A DNA stretch of 64,000 bases from Shewanella sp. CG12_big_fil_rev_8_21_14_0_65_47_15 (lineage in GTDB: Bacteria; Pseudomonadota; Gammaproteobacteria; Enterobacterales; Shewanellaceae): assembly GCF_002783505.1 (NCBI RefSeq), contig NZ_PFGL01000033.1, positions 37,603 to 101,602 of the forward strand, in the 5' to 3' direction. Below are positions 1-8,271 of this stretch, one piece after another. A model generated the notes under the pieces. That model worked only from the letters and a program-made list of their open reading frames with translations. It searched no databases and was not told the DNA's origin. The stretch's first letter is position 1. Every line of letters begins with the position of its first letter. Made by a program: the position numbers and the translations under genes.

Positions 1-1
1 A

Positions 2-3000
2 AGAATTTTTGCCTATTTGGCCACGGCCTATCTAAGCTATGTCATCACCCTAGGGCTCATTATCCCCTACACTATAGTGTCTTTCGCTCCAGAGAAAATA
101 TCGCAACTCTTAGGCCGCCCAGTCTCTGTGGGAGAGTTGCGACTCAATCCTTTTACTTATCAAGTAGAATTAACCCAGCTTACGCTAAAAGAGAAAGACA
201 ATAGTCCATTTGCCGGTATTGATGCGATTCAACTCGAGGTCAACTTTTGGCAATCGGTGTTTAATCGAGCGCTCGTCATTGAAAATGTTCATCTGCAAGG
301 CCCATATGTTGAGATCCGTCGCACTCAACAGCAAGGCAAAGAAAGCTTTAATTTTGACGATATACTGACAACACTGGCGCAAAATTCGTCGCCATCCACA
401 GCGGCAGAACCCAAGGAGCCCACTAAGCCCCTACGCATAATGCTTGGGCAATTCACCTTAACCGCAGGCAAATTTAGCTTCGATGATCATATCACTCAAG
501 CCCGGGTTAATTACCCTAGTATCAACATAAAACTCAATCAGTTAGATACTGAGTACACTATGGAGACTAAGGGACAAGCGTTAAACACGACTGTCGCTCC
601 GCCGGAGCAATCCGAGCCTAAAACTGAGCCCGCAACTGCAAATAACACTTCTAATATTCCCCCTTTGCTGGTCAATAACCACTACGCAGTGCAACTTAAG
701 GATGAGCATGACGGGGAAATAAGCCTAGCGGGACAGTTTCAACTCTCGCCACTCAAGGTGATTGGAGATGTCCAAATTGCCAAGCTCAAATTGGCGCCTC
801 TGTGGCAATTTATCGATGAGCAATTCTACGTCGCCCTGGACAACGGCGAAATCAGCGCAAAAACAGATTATCAAATTGACTTATCAGAGGATATGCCTTT
901 ACAGCTGCATGCTGAAGGTGGCCAAGTGATCCTTGAAAAACTCAATATAATCAACAAAGAGCAGCAAGTTATCCACCTTCCCCTGTTGGCCGTTGAGGGC
1001 ATTGACACGGATCTGCAGCAACACACAATCCACATCAAACAGCTGCACAGTGAAGACTTAGCGCTGCATGCGCTGTTTAATGAACAAGGTATTGATCTCC
1101 AAAGGCTATTGACACCCAAATCCCAGATTGCATCACAGACCCCCAATCCAGACCAAAGCACGGCTCCAGATAACGAAAGTCAACGCCAGGATGCTGCCTC
1201 CAATATTGCCGAAAACACGGATGTTAAGCCTACAACCCAAGCTGAGACAGAGCCGACATGGCGAATCCAACTCGACGGGCTCAGCCTTAAAAATTACGAT
1301 ATCAATATTACGGAACACAAACTCAGCACAACAGCCCAGCAATGGCGCATCTATCCATTGGATCTCGCCACTCAAGCCATAGTGAGTGATTTAAAGGATC
1401 CCATTGATTATGAGGTCTCATTGGTCGTCAATGGCCAAGGCAAACTCGCCTCCCAAGGTCAAATCGATGCCACCGCTGGCGCAATTGCTGCAAAACTACA
1501 GGTGGATAAACTCGTATTAGCGCAATTTCAGCCCTACTTAGCCCCCTATGTAAATATCCAACTCAAGGGTGGCGCCCTTAGCACCGCGGGGCAGCTCAGT
1601 GCCGATGCTAAAGGTCAAGCCATCTATAGGGGCAGTGTTGAACTGGATGATTTAACCATTCTGGACAATTTGCGTAATGCTCCATTGGTGAAATGGCAAA
1701 AAATGCACATTAATCAGTTGGATTTTGACCAGCAAAAGAATCGAATCGACATTGATCATTTAGCCTTTAATCAGCCCTACGCTAAGGTTGTGATTGCGAA
1801 AGACAGAAGCACCAACATTAGCAATCTGATTGTTGAGGCGCCCGCAGTACAAAGTGCCACGACACAAAGTTCGACTATCCGTCCCCCTAATACTAAGACT
1901 GACACTAAAGCGGTGAAAACGGCCTCCGGCCCAACGGCACCTAATGATGTATCTGTGCAACCAGAGCTAAGTTTAAATATTCAACAGATAAGCTTTAGCC
2001 AAGGTTCAGCCTTTTTTGCCGATAATTCCTTAACGCCAAACTTTGCCTCGGGCATTGAACAACTAGAAGGAAATATCAAGCATTTATCGTCAACGCCGGG
2101 GACAAAAGCTTCAGTCGATATTAAAGGCAAGATTGATAAATATGCCCCCGTCACCCTCAAAGGTGATATTAACCCATTGTTAGATATGCCTTATCTTGAC
2201 CTTGATTTAGTCTTTAAAAGTGTTGAACTCACCTCGGTCAATCCCTATTCGGGTACCTATGCGGGTTACTATATCGATAAGGGCCAACTTTCACTCGCAC
2301 TCAACTATCAGCTCGAACGTAACCAACTTAAGGGCAGTAATCACTTAGTGATCGATCAGCTCAAACTTGGCAAACCGAGTAATAGTGATTTAGCAACCAG
2401 TTTGCCTATTACTTTAGCCATCGCCCTGCTACAGGACCGAAATGGCGTCATCGACTTAGGTATGGAAGTCTCTGGAGATTTAGACTCTCCCAGTTTCAGT
2501 GTCGGCAGTATCATTATGACGGCGCTCACAAATGTAATCACTAAGGTAGTAACCGCGCCCTTCTCCTTCCTCGCGGGCCTCGTTGGTTCGGATGAAACCT
2601 TAGATAAAATCAGTTTTAGCGCGGGTAATGTTACCCTCGATAGCAAGGCCCAAGAAAGCCTAGATAAACTTGCCAGTGCCTTAACCGATAGGCCTATGCT
2701 AAAACTCAGCATTGAAGGTAGCGTCGATGCCATTAACGACAGTCAAATCATAGTCCAGCGCATGATGAAGCGTAAGTTAGCCAAACTGGCCAACATCCAG
2801 TTTAGTGAATTACCGGCAGATTTAAGCCCCAGCCAATTTCCAACCCAAGGGCCTCTGGCCGAGGCATTAATCAAGCTCTACGAGCAGGAAGTGGCAGCGG
2901 ATCCACAGTTGATTAAGGACACTGTCATCAATGACGCCAAAGACACTCCACTAACGGATGATGAAATCACGACCCGTTGGCACATTGCACTCTATAACCT

Positions 3001-3187
3001 GTGCGTAAAAGCCCAGAATGTCACCGACGGTATGCTTGGGGATCTCGCTCAAGAAAGGGCAAAAACAGTCAAAACCTATCTCGTTGAGTCGAAGGGCATA
3101 GCACCTGAGCGGATTTTCTTGCTCGAGAGCCGAGTGACACTCAGCCAAAATGCCGCACAAGTTAATATGACGATAGATGTGCCATAA
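2..3187 (+). CDS. DUF748 domain-containing envelope protein, 5' end outside the window
   Basis: The reading frame is open to the first bases of the window, so the true start lies upstream. The visible part is about 1,060 residues. A hydrophobic stretch near the visible N-terminus (residues about 5-25) is followed by a long AsmA/DUF748-like region rich in beta-strand-type repeats. A Pro/Thr/Gln-rich linker lies around residues 375-420 and another around 620-655. The C-terminus (about 1020-1056) resembles the end of OmpA-like or DUF748 proteins, with a motif of the form KTYLVE..G...ERIF. Family members are inner-membrane-anchored periplasmic proteins related to AsmA, which are thought to help lipid transport or envelope integrity. 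The exact role is unknown. A strong hairpin follows the stop. Confidence 0.8.
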   Translation, partial: RIFAYLATAYLSYVITLGLIIPYTIVSFAPEKISQLLGRPVSVGELRLNPFTYQVELTQLTLKEKDNSPFAGIDAIQLEVNFWQSVFNRALVIENVHLQGPYVEIRRTQQQGKESFNFDDILTTLAQNSSPSTAAEPKEPTKPLRIMLGQFTLTAGKFSFDDHITQARVNYPSINIKLNQLDTEYTMETKGQALNTTVAPPEQSEPKTEPATANNTSNIPPLLVNNHYAVQLKDEHDGEISLAGQFQLSPLKVIGDVQIAKLKLAPLWQFIDEQFYVALDNGEISAKTDYQIDLSEDMPLQLHAEGGQVILEKLNIINKEQQVIHLPLLAVEGIDTDLQQHTIHIKQLHSEDLALHALFNEQGIDLQRLLTPKSQIASQTPNPDQSTAPDNESQRQDAASNIAENTDVKPTTQAETEPTWRIQLDGLSLKNYDINITEHKLSTTAQQWRIYPLDLATQAIVSDLKDPIDYEVSLVVNGQGKLASQGQIDATAGAIAAKLQVDKLVLAQFQPYLAPYVNIQLKGGALSTAGQLSADAKGQAIYRGSVELDDLTILDNLRNAPLVKWQKMHINQLDFDQQKNRIDIDHLAFNQPYAKVVIAKDRSTNISNLIVEAPAVQSATTQSSTIRPPNTKTDTKAVKTASGPTAPNDVSVQPELSLNIQQISFSQGSAFFADNSLTPNFASGIEQLEGNIKHLSSTPGTKASVDIKGKIDKYAPVTLKGDINPLLDMPYLDLDLVFKSVELTSVNPYSGTYAGYYIDKGQLSLALNYQLERNQLKGSNHLVIDQLKLGKPSNSDLATSLPITLAIALLQDRNGVIDLGMEVSGDLDSPSFSVGSIIMTALTNVITKVVTAPFSFLAGLVGSDETLDKISFSAGNVTLDSKAQESLDKLASALTDRPMLKLSIEGSVDAINDSQIIVQRMMKRKLAKLANIQFSELPADLSPSQFPTQGPLAEALIKLYEQEVAADPQLIKDTVINDAKDTPLTDDEITTRWHIALYNLCVKAQNVTDGMLGDLAQERAKTVKTYLVESKGIAPERIFLLESRVTLSQNAAQVNMTIDVP

Positions 3188-3225
3188 ATTGTTTAACTAA
3201 ACTGTCATCCTTTATTCAATAAATA

Positions 3226-3257
3226 CCTTAACGCCCAGCCATTGCTGGGCGTTAAGG
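3226..3257. terminator. 14-bp perfect hairpin after the DUF748 gene
   Basis: Arms 3226-3239 and 3244-3257 are exact reverse complements (CCTTAACGCCCAGC) around a 4-nt loop. It starts 39 bases after the DUF748 stop. No good T-tract follows, so it may act as a weak terminator or an RNA-stabilising hairpin. Confidence 0.5.
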
Positions 3258-3463
3258 CATCTAACAAAAGGTATGCTACTTAACTGTTGGTCAGCCTAGT
3301 GGCTTAGGTTACACTTTGGCGCCCTAGGCAAAAGCGAGCCAACCAATCCCTTTCGCACGGGGATTTGCCCTAGGCACGCTAAAGATGGCAAAGTTGGATT
3401 GCAAAATAGCTTGACTGCAAATGCCGATGACAATCCCTATTTCCCTTATCATTTGAGGTAACC

Positions 3464-3820
3464 ATGTTTATTATTCGTTGGATTTTAGGCCGGATCATTT
3501 TATTGTTAAACGTTGTTTTTGCGCCTAAAAAGCGTCATCGCCCCGTAGCTGAACAACAAAAAATCGATGCCCAAACGCAATCTCTAATCCTCTACCAATA
3601 TCCAGCCTGCCCTTTTTGCGTCAAAGTCCGCCGCGCGATGCGCCGTCAAGGACTCAATATCCAAACACTCGACGCTAAAACATCGCCACACAAGGATGAA
3701 CTCACCACCCAAGGTGGCAAACAGCAAGTGCCTTGTTTACGTATTGAGCAAGGTGATAAGGTGCAATGGTTATATGAGTCTAAGGATATTATCAGTTACT
3801 TAGACCAACGTTTCGCATAG
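3464..3820 (+). CDS. Glutaredoxin-like thiol protein with N-terminal membrane segment
   Basis: 118 residues. A hydrophobic segment at residues 6-20 could anchor the protein in the membrane. It is followed by a thioredoxin-fold domain with a CPFC redox motif at residues 49-52, a QVPCL segment carrying the expected cis-proline, and a C-terminal SKDIISYLDQRF stretch typical of glutaredoxins and the N-domain of glutathione S-transferases. It probably uses glutathione to reduce disulphides or mixed disulphides, but the partner is unknown. The start is supported by a GAGGT ribosome binding site seven bases upstream. It stands alone, with a terminator directly after the stop. Confidence 0.85.
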   Translation: MFIIRWILGRIILLLNVVFAPKKRHRPVAEQQKIDAQTQSLILYQYPACPFCVKVRRAMRRQGLNIQTLDAKTSPHKDELTTQGGKQQVPCLRIEQGDKVQWLYESKDIISYLDQRFA

Positions 3821-3824
3821 CGTC

Positions 3825-3854
3825 AAAGGCGCGCAGTGAATACTGCGTGCCTTT
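3825..3854 (+). terminator. Hairpin after the glutaredoxin-like gene
   Basis: AAAGGCGCGCAGT pairs with ACTGCGTGCCTTT (one G-U pair) across a 4-base loop. It begins five bases after the stop codon and ends at the start of the convergent permease region, so it may serve both strands. Confidence 0.55.
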
Positions 3855-3874
3855 GCTATTCACATTCACTGCCT

Positions 3875-4564
3875 TTATTTACGCCACAAATATTCACGAT
3901 CAGAATAGTCAAACAACCATTGGGGTTGATACACCACCAGCAATGTTACCGCCATCCCATTTAATAAGGCCTCAGGAAACGCCAGCAAAGGGATTAACAT
4001 CAAATAATTATCGACTAAAACGCCCCAATCGTAATCGGCAGCTAACCACAGCCAAGCCGCCCAACTCAACTGATGAAATACCGTCGATAACCCCGCATTG
4101 ATAAAGGCGCCCACAAAGATAAAGACAAAAATATGTTTAGGGAACAGATGGTAACTGCGACTATAGAGCATAAAAGATAAAAACAGCGGAATGGCCATGG
4201 AAAATAAGCTAAATGCACCAAATGCCCCCGGTTGCTTCAACACAAAAATACTAAAAAAAGCACTCGGGAGGAGTAAAGCCACTGTGGCTAAGCGCCAGCC
4301 AAACATCAACAAACAGGTCACTAATCCTAAAAAGTGCAAATGCAGTCCAATTTGAATACTGGCATTTAACATCCACAGGGTATTAATCACCACCAGGACA
4401 AGCAACAATCGCCACTGTAATCCTTTATTTTTAATAACTTGTTGTAACTCCTCTTTCGGCCAAATGGTATAAACCCATAGTCCTAACAGCACCAAAGCCA
4501 TCAGTTGCACTGGATTTAAGGTCCATTCAATTTGCGTTAATCGGTTTGACCAGAACTCCCACAT
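3875..4564 (-). CDS. CbiM-like energy-coupling factor permease
   Basis: 229 residues, mostly hydrophobic, with about six predicted membrane spans. It resembles the CbiM/energy-coupling-factor permease superfamily, including a conserved NAGLSTVFHQL region and an FPEALLNGMAVTL segment near the C-terminus, where CbiM-like proteins have a conserved helix. CbiM proteins are the substrate-binding membrane parts of Co2+ or Ni2+ uptake systems. No ATPase (CbiO) or CbiQ gene is next to it, so it either works with a distant module or has another role. No cobalamin riboswitch is evident in the 150 bases upstream. Confidence 0.7.
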   Translation of the reverse strand: MWEFWSNRLTQIEWTLNPVQLMALVLLGLWVYTIWPKEELQQVIKNKGLQWRLLLVLVVINTLWMLNASIQIGLHLHFLGLVTCLLMFGWRLATVALLLPSAFFSIFVLKQPGAFGAFSLFSMAIPLFLSFMLYSRSYHLFPKHIFVFIFVGAFINAGLSTVFHQLSWAAWLWLAADYDWGVLVDNYLMLIPLLAFPEALLNGMAVTLLVVYQPQWLFDYSDREYLWRK

Positions 4565-4714
4565 TGATGTAAATCCCTTATTGACGACACTAGCGACTCA
4601 GTAGAGCTTAAACGGCCTAGGGGCTGTAGGCAAAAAGTACCATAAATCTATGATATTTGCCGCCATATTAAGGTATTCTTCTGGGAGTTAATAACCTAAG
4701 AGTTAACGTTTATT

Positions 4715-5179
4715 ATGTCTATAAAATCACTCAGTCTCGTCATCTTCAGTTGCTTTACCCTTATTGCCTGCAGTAGTGCCCCGATAGACCCCGCGGAATT
4801 GGCGGGTAAGTTAAAAGATAAATTAACCACAGATATCAAAGCCGATGGCCTAAAACTGTTTACCTATCAAGCGAGTTTGGTCGAAGATAAATCGAATCGT
4901 GATAAGGCTGAACGCCCACTGCCCCATGAAGAGCGTATGCGGCAGATGGATCAAGATCCCCGTGAGCAGCGTCGAAGCCGAAAAGAGCATGAAGACATTC
5001 TCGAAGTTTGGGGGGAACAGGTCGTGCTCGGCCTCACTAAAACCTTAGAAATGACGGGTTACTGCCGTGAGGGCTATTTCGAACTGAGTCGGGTGATTGA
5101 ATCTGGGCGGGGGGAGATCCGCGGCGAATGTAAGGAAGGGGCAACAGCAACTGACAGGCAAAAATTTGTGAATTTTTAA
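4715..5179 (+). CDS. Small hypothetical lipoprotein
   Basis: 154 residues. It begins with a lipoprotein signal: a hydrophobic stretch ends in LIAC, with the lipobox cysteine at residue 19. The mature part is charged and mostly helical, with a very hydrophilic patch around residues 60-90 (many Arg, Asp, Glu). There are cysteines near residues 116 and 137. I do not recognise a domain family. It is convergent with the Trm112-like gene and has no operon partner. The gap after it contains a GATGCGCG / CGCGCATC inverted repeat (5211-5238) that may be a weak terminator. Confidence 0.65.
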   Translation: MSIKSLSLVIFSCFTLIACSSAPIDPAELAGKLKDKLTTDIKADGLKLFTYQASLVEDKSNRDKAERPLPHEERMRQMDQDPREQRRSRKEHEDILEVWGEQVVLGLTKTLEMTGYCREGYFELSRVIESGRGEIRGECKEGATATDRQKFVNF

Positions 5180-5250
5180 TCTACAGAATTGATACGATTG
5201 GTATAAATGCGATGCGCGCAAACCTAGGGACGCGCATCACAGTCTTGAGA

Positions 5251-5430
5251 TTAAACGGCTTCAGTGAGCGGAATCGCACGATTCTCCAGCAACACAGGGA
5301 TACCTTCGGTGATAGGGTAAGCCAATTTATCGGCTTTACAGATCAACTGCTGCGCTGCCTTATCATACTCAAGTTTTCCCTTGCAAACTGGGCAAGCTAC
5401 TATATCTAAAAGTTTTTTATCGAATGCCAT
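5251..5430 (-). CDS. Trm112-family small zinc protein (YcaR-like)
   Basis: 59 residues from the ATG at 5430. The upstream codons of the longer open frame lie inside lpxK and add an unlike N-terminus. A CPVC pair at residues 13-16 and Cys31 are the usual metal ligands, followed by the typical [12 protein letters not shown] segment. Trm112 proteins activate methyltransferases, and in many proteobacteria a copy sits next to lpxK and kdsB. Here it overlaps the 3' end of lpxK by 14 bases and is the last gene of the msbA-lpxK block. Its partner in this organism is unknown. Confidence 0.9.
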   Translation of the reverse strand: MAFDKKLLDIVACPVCKGKLEYDKAAQQLICKADKLAYPITEGIPVLLENRAIPLTEAV

Positions 5431-6430
5431 GGAAGTTTCCTTGTTTCGCTGCGACCACATCATGAAGACGGTTTAACAGCTGCTCATCAAATTGTGGGGA
5501 TAGCTTGGCATTGACCGCCAAATACCACCAGTTTTCTTGTGCAAAATCGCGACATTTAACCGCATCTTTTTCGGTCATCATCAACGGAAAATCTTTCGCC
5601 AAATCACATAACTGTTTTTTATCATAGGCTTGGTGATCATCAAACCCGTGGGATAAAGCCAACTGATAACCCTCGGCTTGCAAAGAGTCGAAGAAACGAG
5701 CGGGATTACCAATTCCAGCCATAGCGATCAGAGGCTGAGATTTATCAAACAACCCAGTTACAGCGTTCCCTTTTACCGCCCTCACCTCTGTTGGGAGCAG
5801 TTGCATCGCAAATTGCCCGTCATTGGCAGGGCCGCCATTAACCACCACAAAATCCACTTGTTTGAGCCGCCAAGCGCCTTCACGGAGTGGACCTGCGGGG
5901 AGCAGATGTTGGTTACCTAATCCCCTTTGACCATCGATCACCACCAGTTCAATATCTCGCCCAAGAGCATAGTGCTGTAGGCCATCGTCGCAGATGATCA
6001 CATCGACACTAAACTCGCTGATCAAGGTTTTAGCCGCCTCAACCCGTTTGCTCCCCACCACCATAGGCACCCCAGTGCGGGCCACTATCATCGCCGGTTC
6101 ATCCCCAACCTCAGCAGCACTTGCTCCGGTTGAAACGACTCTGACGCCTCGAATATCCGCGCCATAACCCCGGCTAATCACCCCAGGGTTAAATCCCTTT
6201 GCTCTGAGTAACTCGATCAGATAAATAACAGTGGGTGTCTTGCCACTGCCGCCGACTGTGATATTTCCAACCACAATCACAGGCACTGGCAGACTTGTTT
6301 GGGATTTAATGCCAATACGAAATAAACTGCGGCGAACCGCAGTGATCAGCGCAAATAACCCCGAAAACGGCAGCAATAGCCACTGCAGTGGATGACCGTG
6401 ATACCAGATTTTATTGATGAGTGCCTGCAT
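5417..6430 (-). CDS. lpxK: Tetraacyldisaccharide 4'-kinase LpxK
   Basis: 337 residues. LpxK phosphorylates the 4' position of the tetraacyldisaccharide 1-phosphate to make lipid IVA, late in lipid A synthesis at the inner membrane. A hydrophobic N-terminal helix (about residues 17-32) is followed by an atypical Walker A motif, [12 protein letters not shown], at 55-66, and the family segments VISRGYG and DDGLQH. The ATG at 6430 directly abuts the TAG stop of msbA, so the two are translationally coupled. The length matches the family. Confidence 0.97.
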   Translation of the reverse strand: MQALINKIWYHGHPLQWLLLPFSGLFALITAVRRSLFRIGIKSQTSLPVPVIVVGNITVGGSGKTPTVIYLIELLRAKGFNPGVISRGYGADIRGVRVVSTGASAAEVGDEPAMIVARTGVPMVVGSKRVEAAKTLISEFSVDVIICDDGLQHYALGRDIELVVIDGQRGLGNQHLLPAGPLREGAWRLKQVDFVVVNGGPANDGQFAMQLLPTEVRAVKGNAVTGLFDKSQPLIAMAGIGNPARFFDSLQAEGYQLALSHGFDDHQAYDKKQLCDLAKDFPLMMTEKDAVKCRDFAQENWWYLAVNAKLSPQFDEQLLNRLHDVVAAKQGNFHGIR

Positions 6431-8239
6431 CTAGTGACCAAATTGCATTTGATACAACTTGGCGTACATACCACCCAATTCCAATAGGGACTTATGGGTG
6501 CCACACTCAACGATACGGCCTTGATCGACCACCAGAATTTGATCGGCGCTCTCAATCGTGGAGAGTCTGTGGGCAATCACCACTGAGGTACGATTTTGCC
6601 GTAAATTATCTAAGCCCTGCTGGATAGCCTTTTCAGACTCAGTATCCAGTGCCGATGTCGCCTCATCGAGGATAAGCACAGGCGCATCACGTAGCATGGC
6701 GCGCGCGATGGCAATACGCTGCCTTTGCCCACCGGAGAGTAAGACGCCATTTTCACCCACTTGGGTATCGAGCCCCTCGGGCAGATGCTCGATAAACTCC
6801 ATCGCATGGGCTAAGGTTGCCGCTTGGATAATCTGTTCGCGGGTCACTGAACCTGGATAGGCATAGGCAATATTGTTGGCAATAGTGTCATTGAACAGGG
6901 TCACCTGCTGGGAGACTAAGGCCACCTGATTTCGAAGGGATTTTAATGTGTAATCGTAGATACTGATGTCATCGAGTAGAATATCACCGGACTCAAGCCC
7001 AGTATAAAAACGCGTCACTAGGCTCGCAATGGTCGATTTACCCGATCCAGAACGACCGACTAGGGCTAAGGTTTGCCCTTGTTTTACCTCAAAATCCACT
7101 TTATCTAGGGCGAGTCGCTCCTGTCCATCGTAGCTAAAACTCACCCCTTCAAAACGTAAATTCCCCTTTGCTCGCTCAACGGTATAAGTACCAGTATCGG
7201 ATTCGGGCTGGGTATCTAGCAGCTCAAATACCGTAGTACAAGCGGCAATGCCCCGTTGAAATTCAGCATTGACCTTAGTCAGGTTTTTGATGGGTTGTAA
7301 CATGGCCATCATTGCCCCTAGGATAGTGGCAAAGGTCCCTGCGGTCAGATCGGCTTTCATGCTATCTAAACTGGCCGCATACAATACAAATGCCAATGCG
7401 AAGGAGCCTATCACCATGATCAACGGCTGGCTGATTGCCTGCGCTACGGCTAACTTCATATTTTGATGGCGATTTTGATCATTTACCTTAGCAAAACGTG
7501 CCACTTCGGTTTCTTGCCCACCGAAGGCTAAGACGTTTTTATGGCCTTTGATCATCTGCTCTGTGGTGGCACTCACGCCGCCCATGGCCGTTTGAATTTG
7601 CTTAGAGACTTTACGGAAACGACGACTCACCACAGTGATCACTAATCCCATAATTGGGCCGATCACCAGAATGCACAGGGATAATTTCCATGAGTTATAA
7701 AACATCAACACTAGCATCCCCATCACAGTCACACTGTCGCGGACGATGGAGATCAAGGCGCTACCCGAAGCTCGGGCAATTTGCTCAGTGTCAAAGGTCA
7801 CCTTAGAAATCAAATTTCCGGTGTTTTCCTTATCCATATAACTCACAGGCAAACTGAGATAATGCTCAAATACTTGCTGACGCATATCCATGATCAACCG
7901 CGCACTCATATACGAGATGCCGTAGGTCGACACAAAATTGGCAAAACCGCGCAGGGAAAACATTAAAATAACAACGATGGGCGCCATCATCAGTATATTG
8001 TTGTCGGCATGGAAGCCTTGGCTCGTTGGCAAGGCAATGCCATTACTGATGGCCGCAGGCGTTCCACTAGAAAAACCCTTATCGATAAAAGGGCCGATAA
8101 AAGCGATAAAAGCCGCATCGACGAGACCATAGATGATAAGTCCCGTAACAGAAAGCAAAAACATGCCCTTCATCGGTTTAAGATAGCCCAGTAATCGTTT
8201 GAAAACTGTCCACATTTCGTCTTTAGGAGATGCTGTCAT
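6431..8239 (-). CDS. msbA: Lipid A flippase MsbA (ABC transporter)
   Basis: 602 residues from the ATG at 8239. A GTG three codons upstream would add three residues and looks less likely. MsbA flips core-lipid A across the inner membrane using ATP. Six membrane spans fill the first 320 residues. The ATPase domain has Walker A GRSGSGKST near 395, the LSGGQ signature near 501, Walker B LILDEATSALD close behind, and the H-loop in IAHRLST. It lies 32 bases downstream of comEC and is followed without a gap by lpxK, an arrangement common in gammaproteobacteria. Confidence 0.97.
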   Translation of the reverse strand: MTASPKDEMWTVFKRLLGYLKPMKGMFLLSVTGLIIYGLVDAAFIAFIGPFIDKGFSSGTPAAISNGIALPTSQGFHADNNILMMAPIVVILMFSLRGFANFVSTYGISYMSARLIMDMRQQVFEHYLSLPVSYMDKENTGNLISKVTFDTEQIARASGSALISIVRDSVTVMGMLVLMFYNSWKLSLCILVIGPIMGLVITVVSRRFRKVSKQIQTAMGGVSATTEQMIKGHKNVLAFGGQETEVARFAKVNDQNRHQNMKLAVAQAISQPLIMVIGSFALAFVLYAASLDSMKADLTAGTFATILGAMMAMLQPIKNLTKVNAEFQRGIAACTTVFELLDTQPESDTGTYTVERAKGNLRFEGVSFSYDGQERLALDKVDFEVKQGQTLALVGRSGSGKSTIASLVTRFYTGLESGDILLDDISIYDYTLKSLRNQVALVSQQVTLFNDTIANNIAYAYPGSVTREQIIQAATLAHAMEFIEHLPEGLDTQVGENGVLLSGGQRQRIAIARAMLRDAPVLILDEATSALDTESEKAIQQGLDNLRQNRTSVVIAHRLSTIESADQILVVDQGRIVECGTHKSLLELGGMYAKLYQMQFGH

Positions 8240-8271
8240 TGATAACACTAAATTATGGCAAAGTAGCCATT

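Noticed and set aside
4565..4714. Cobalamin or nickel riboswitch upstream of the CbiM-like permease
   Set aside because: No B12-box or NiCo-type sequence was recognised in the 150-base gap.
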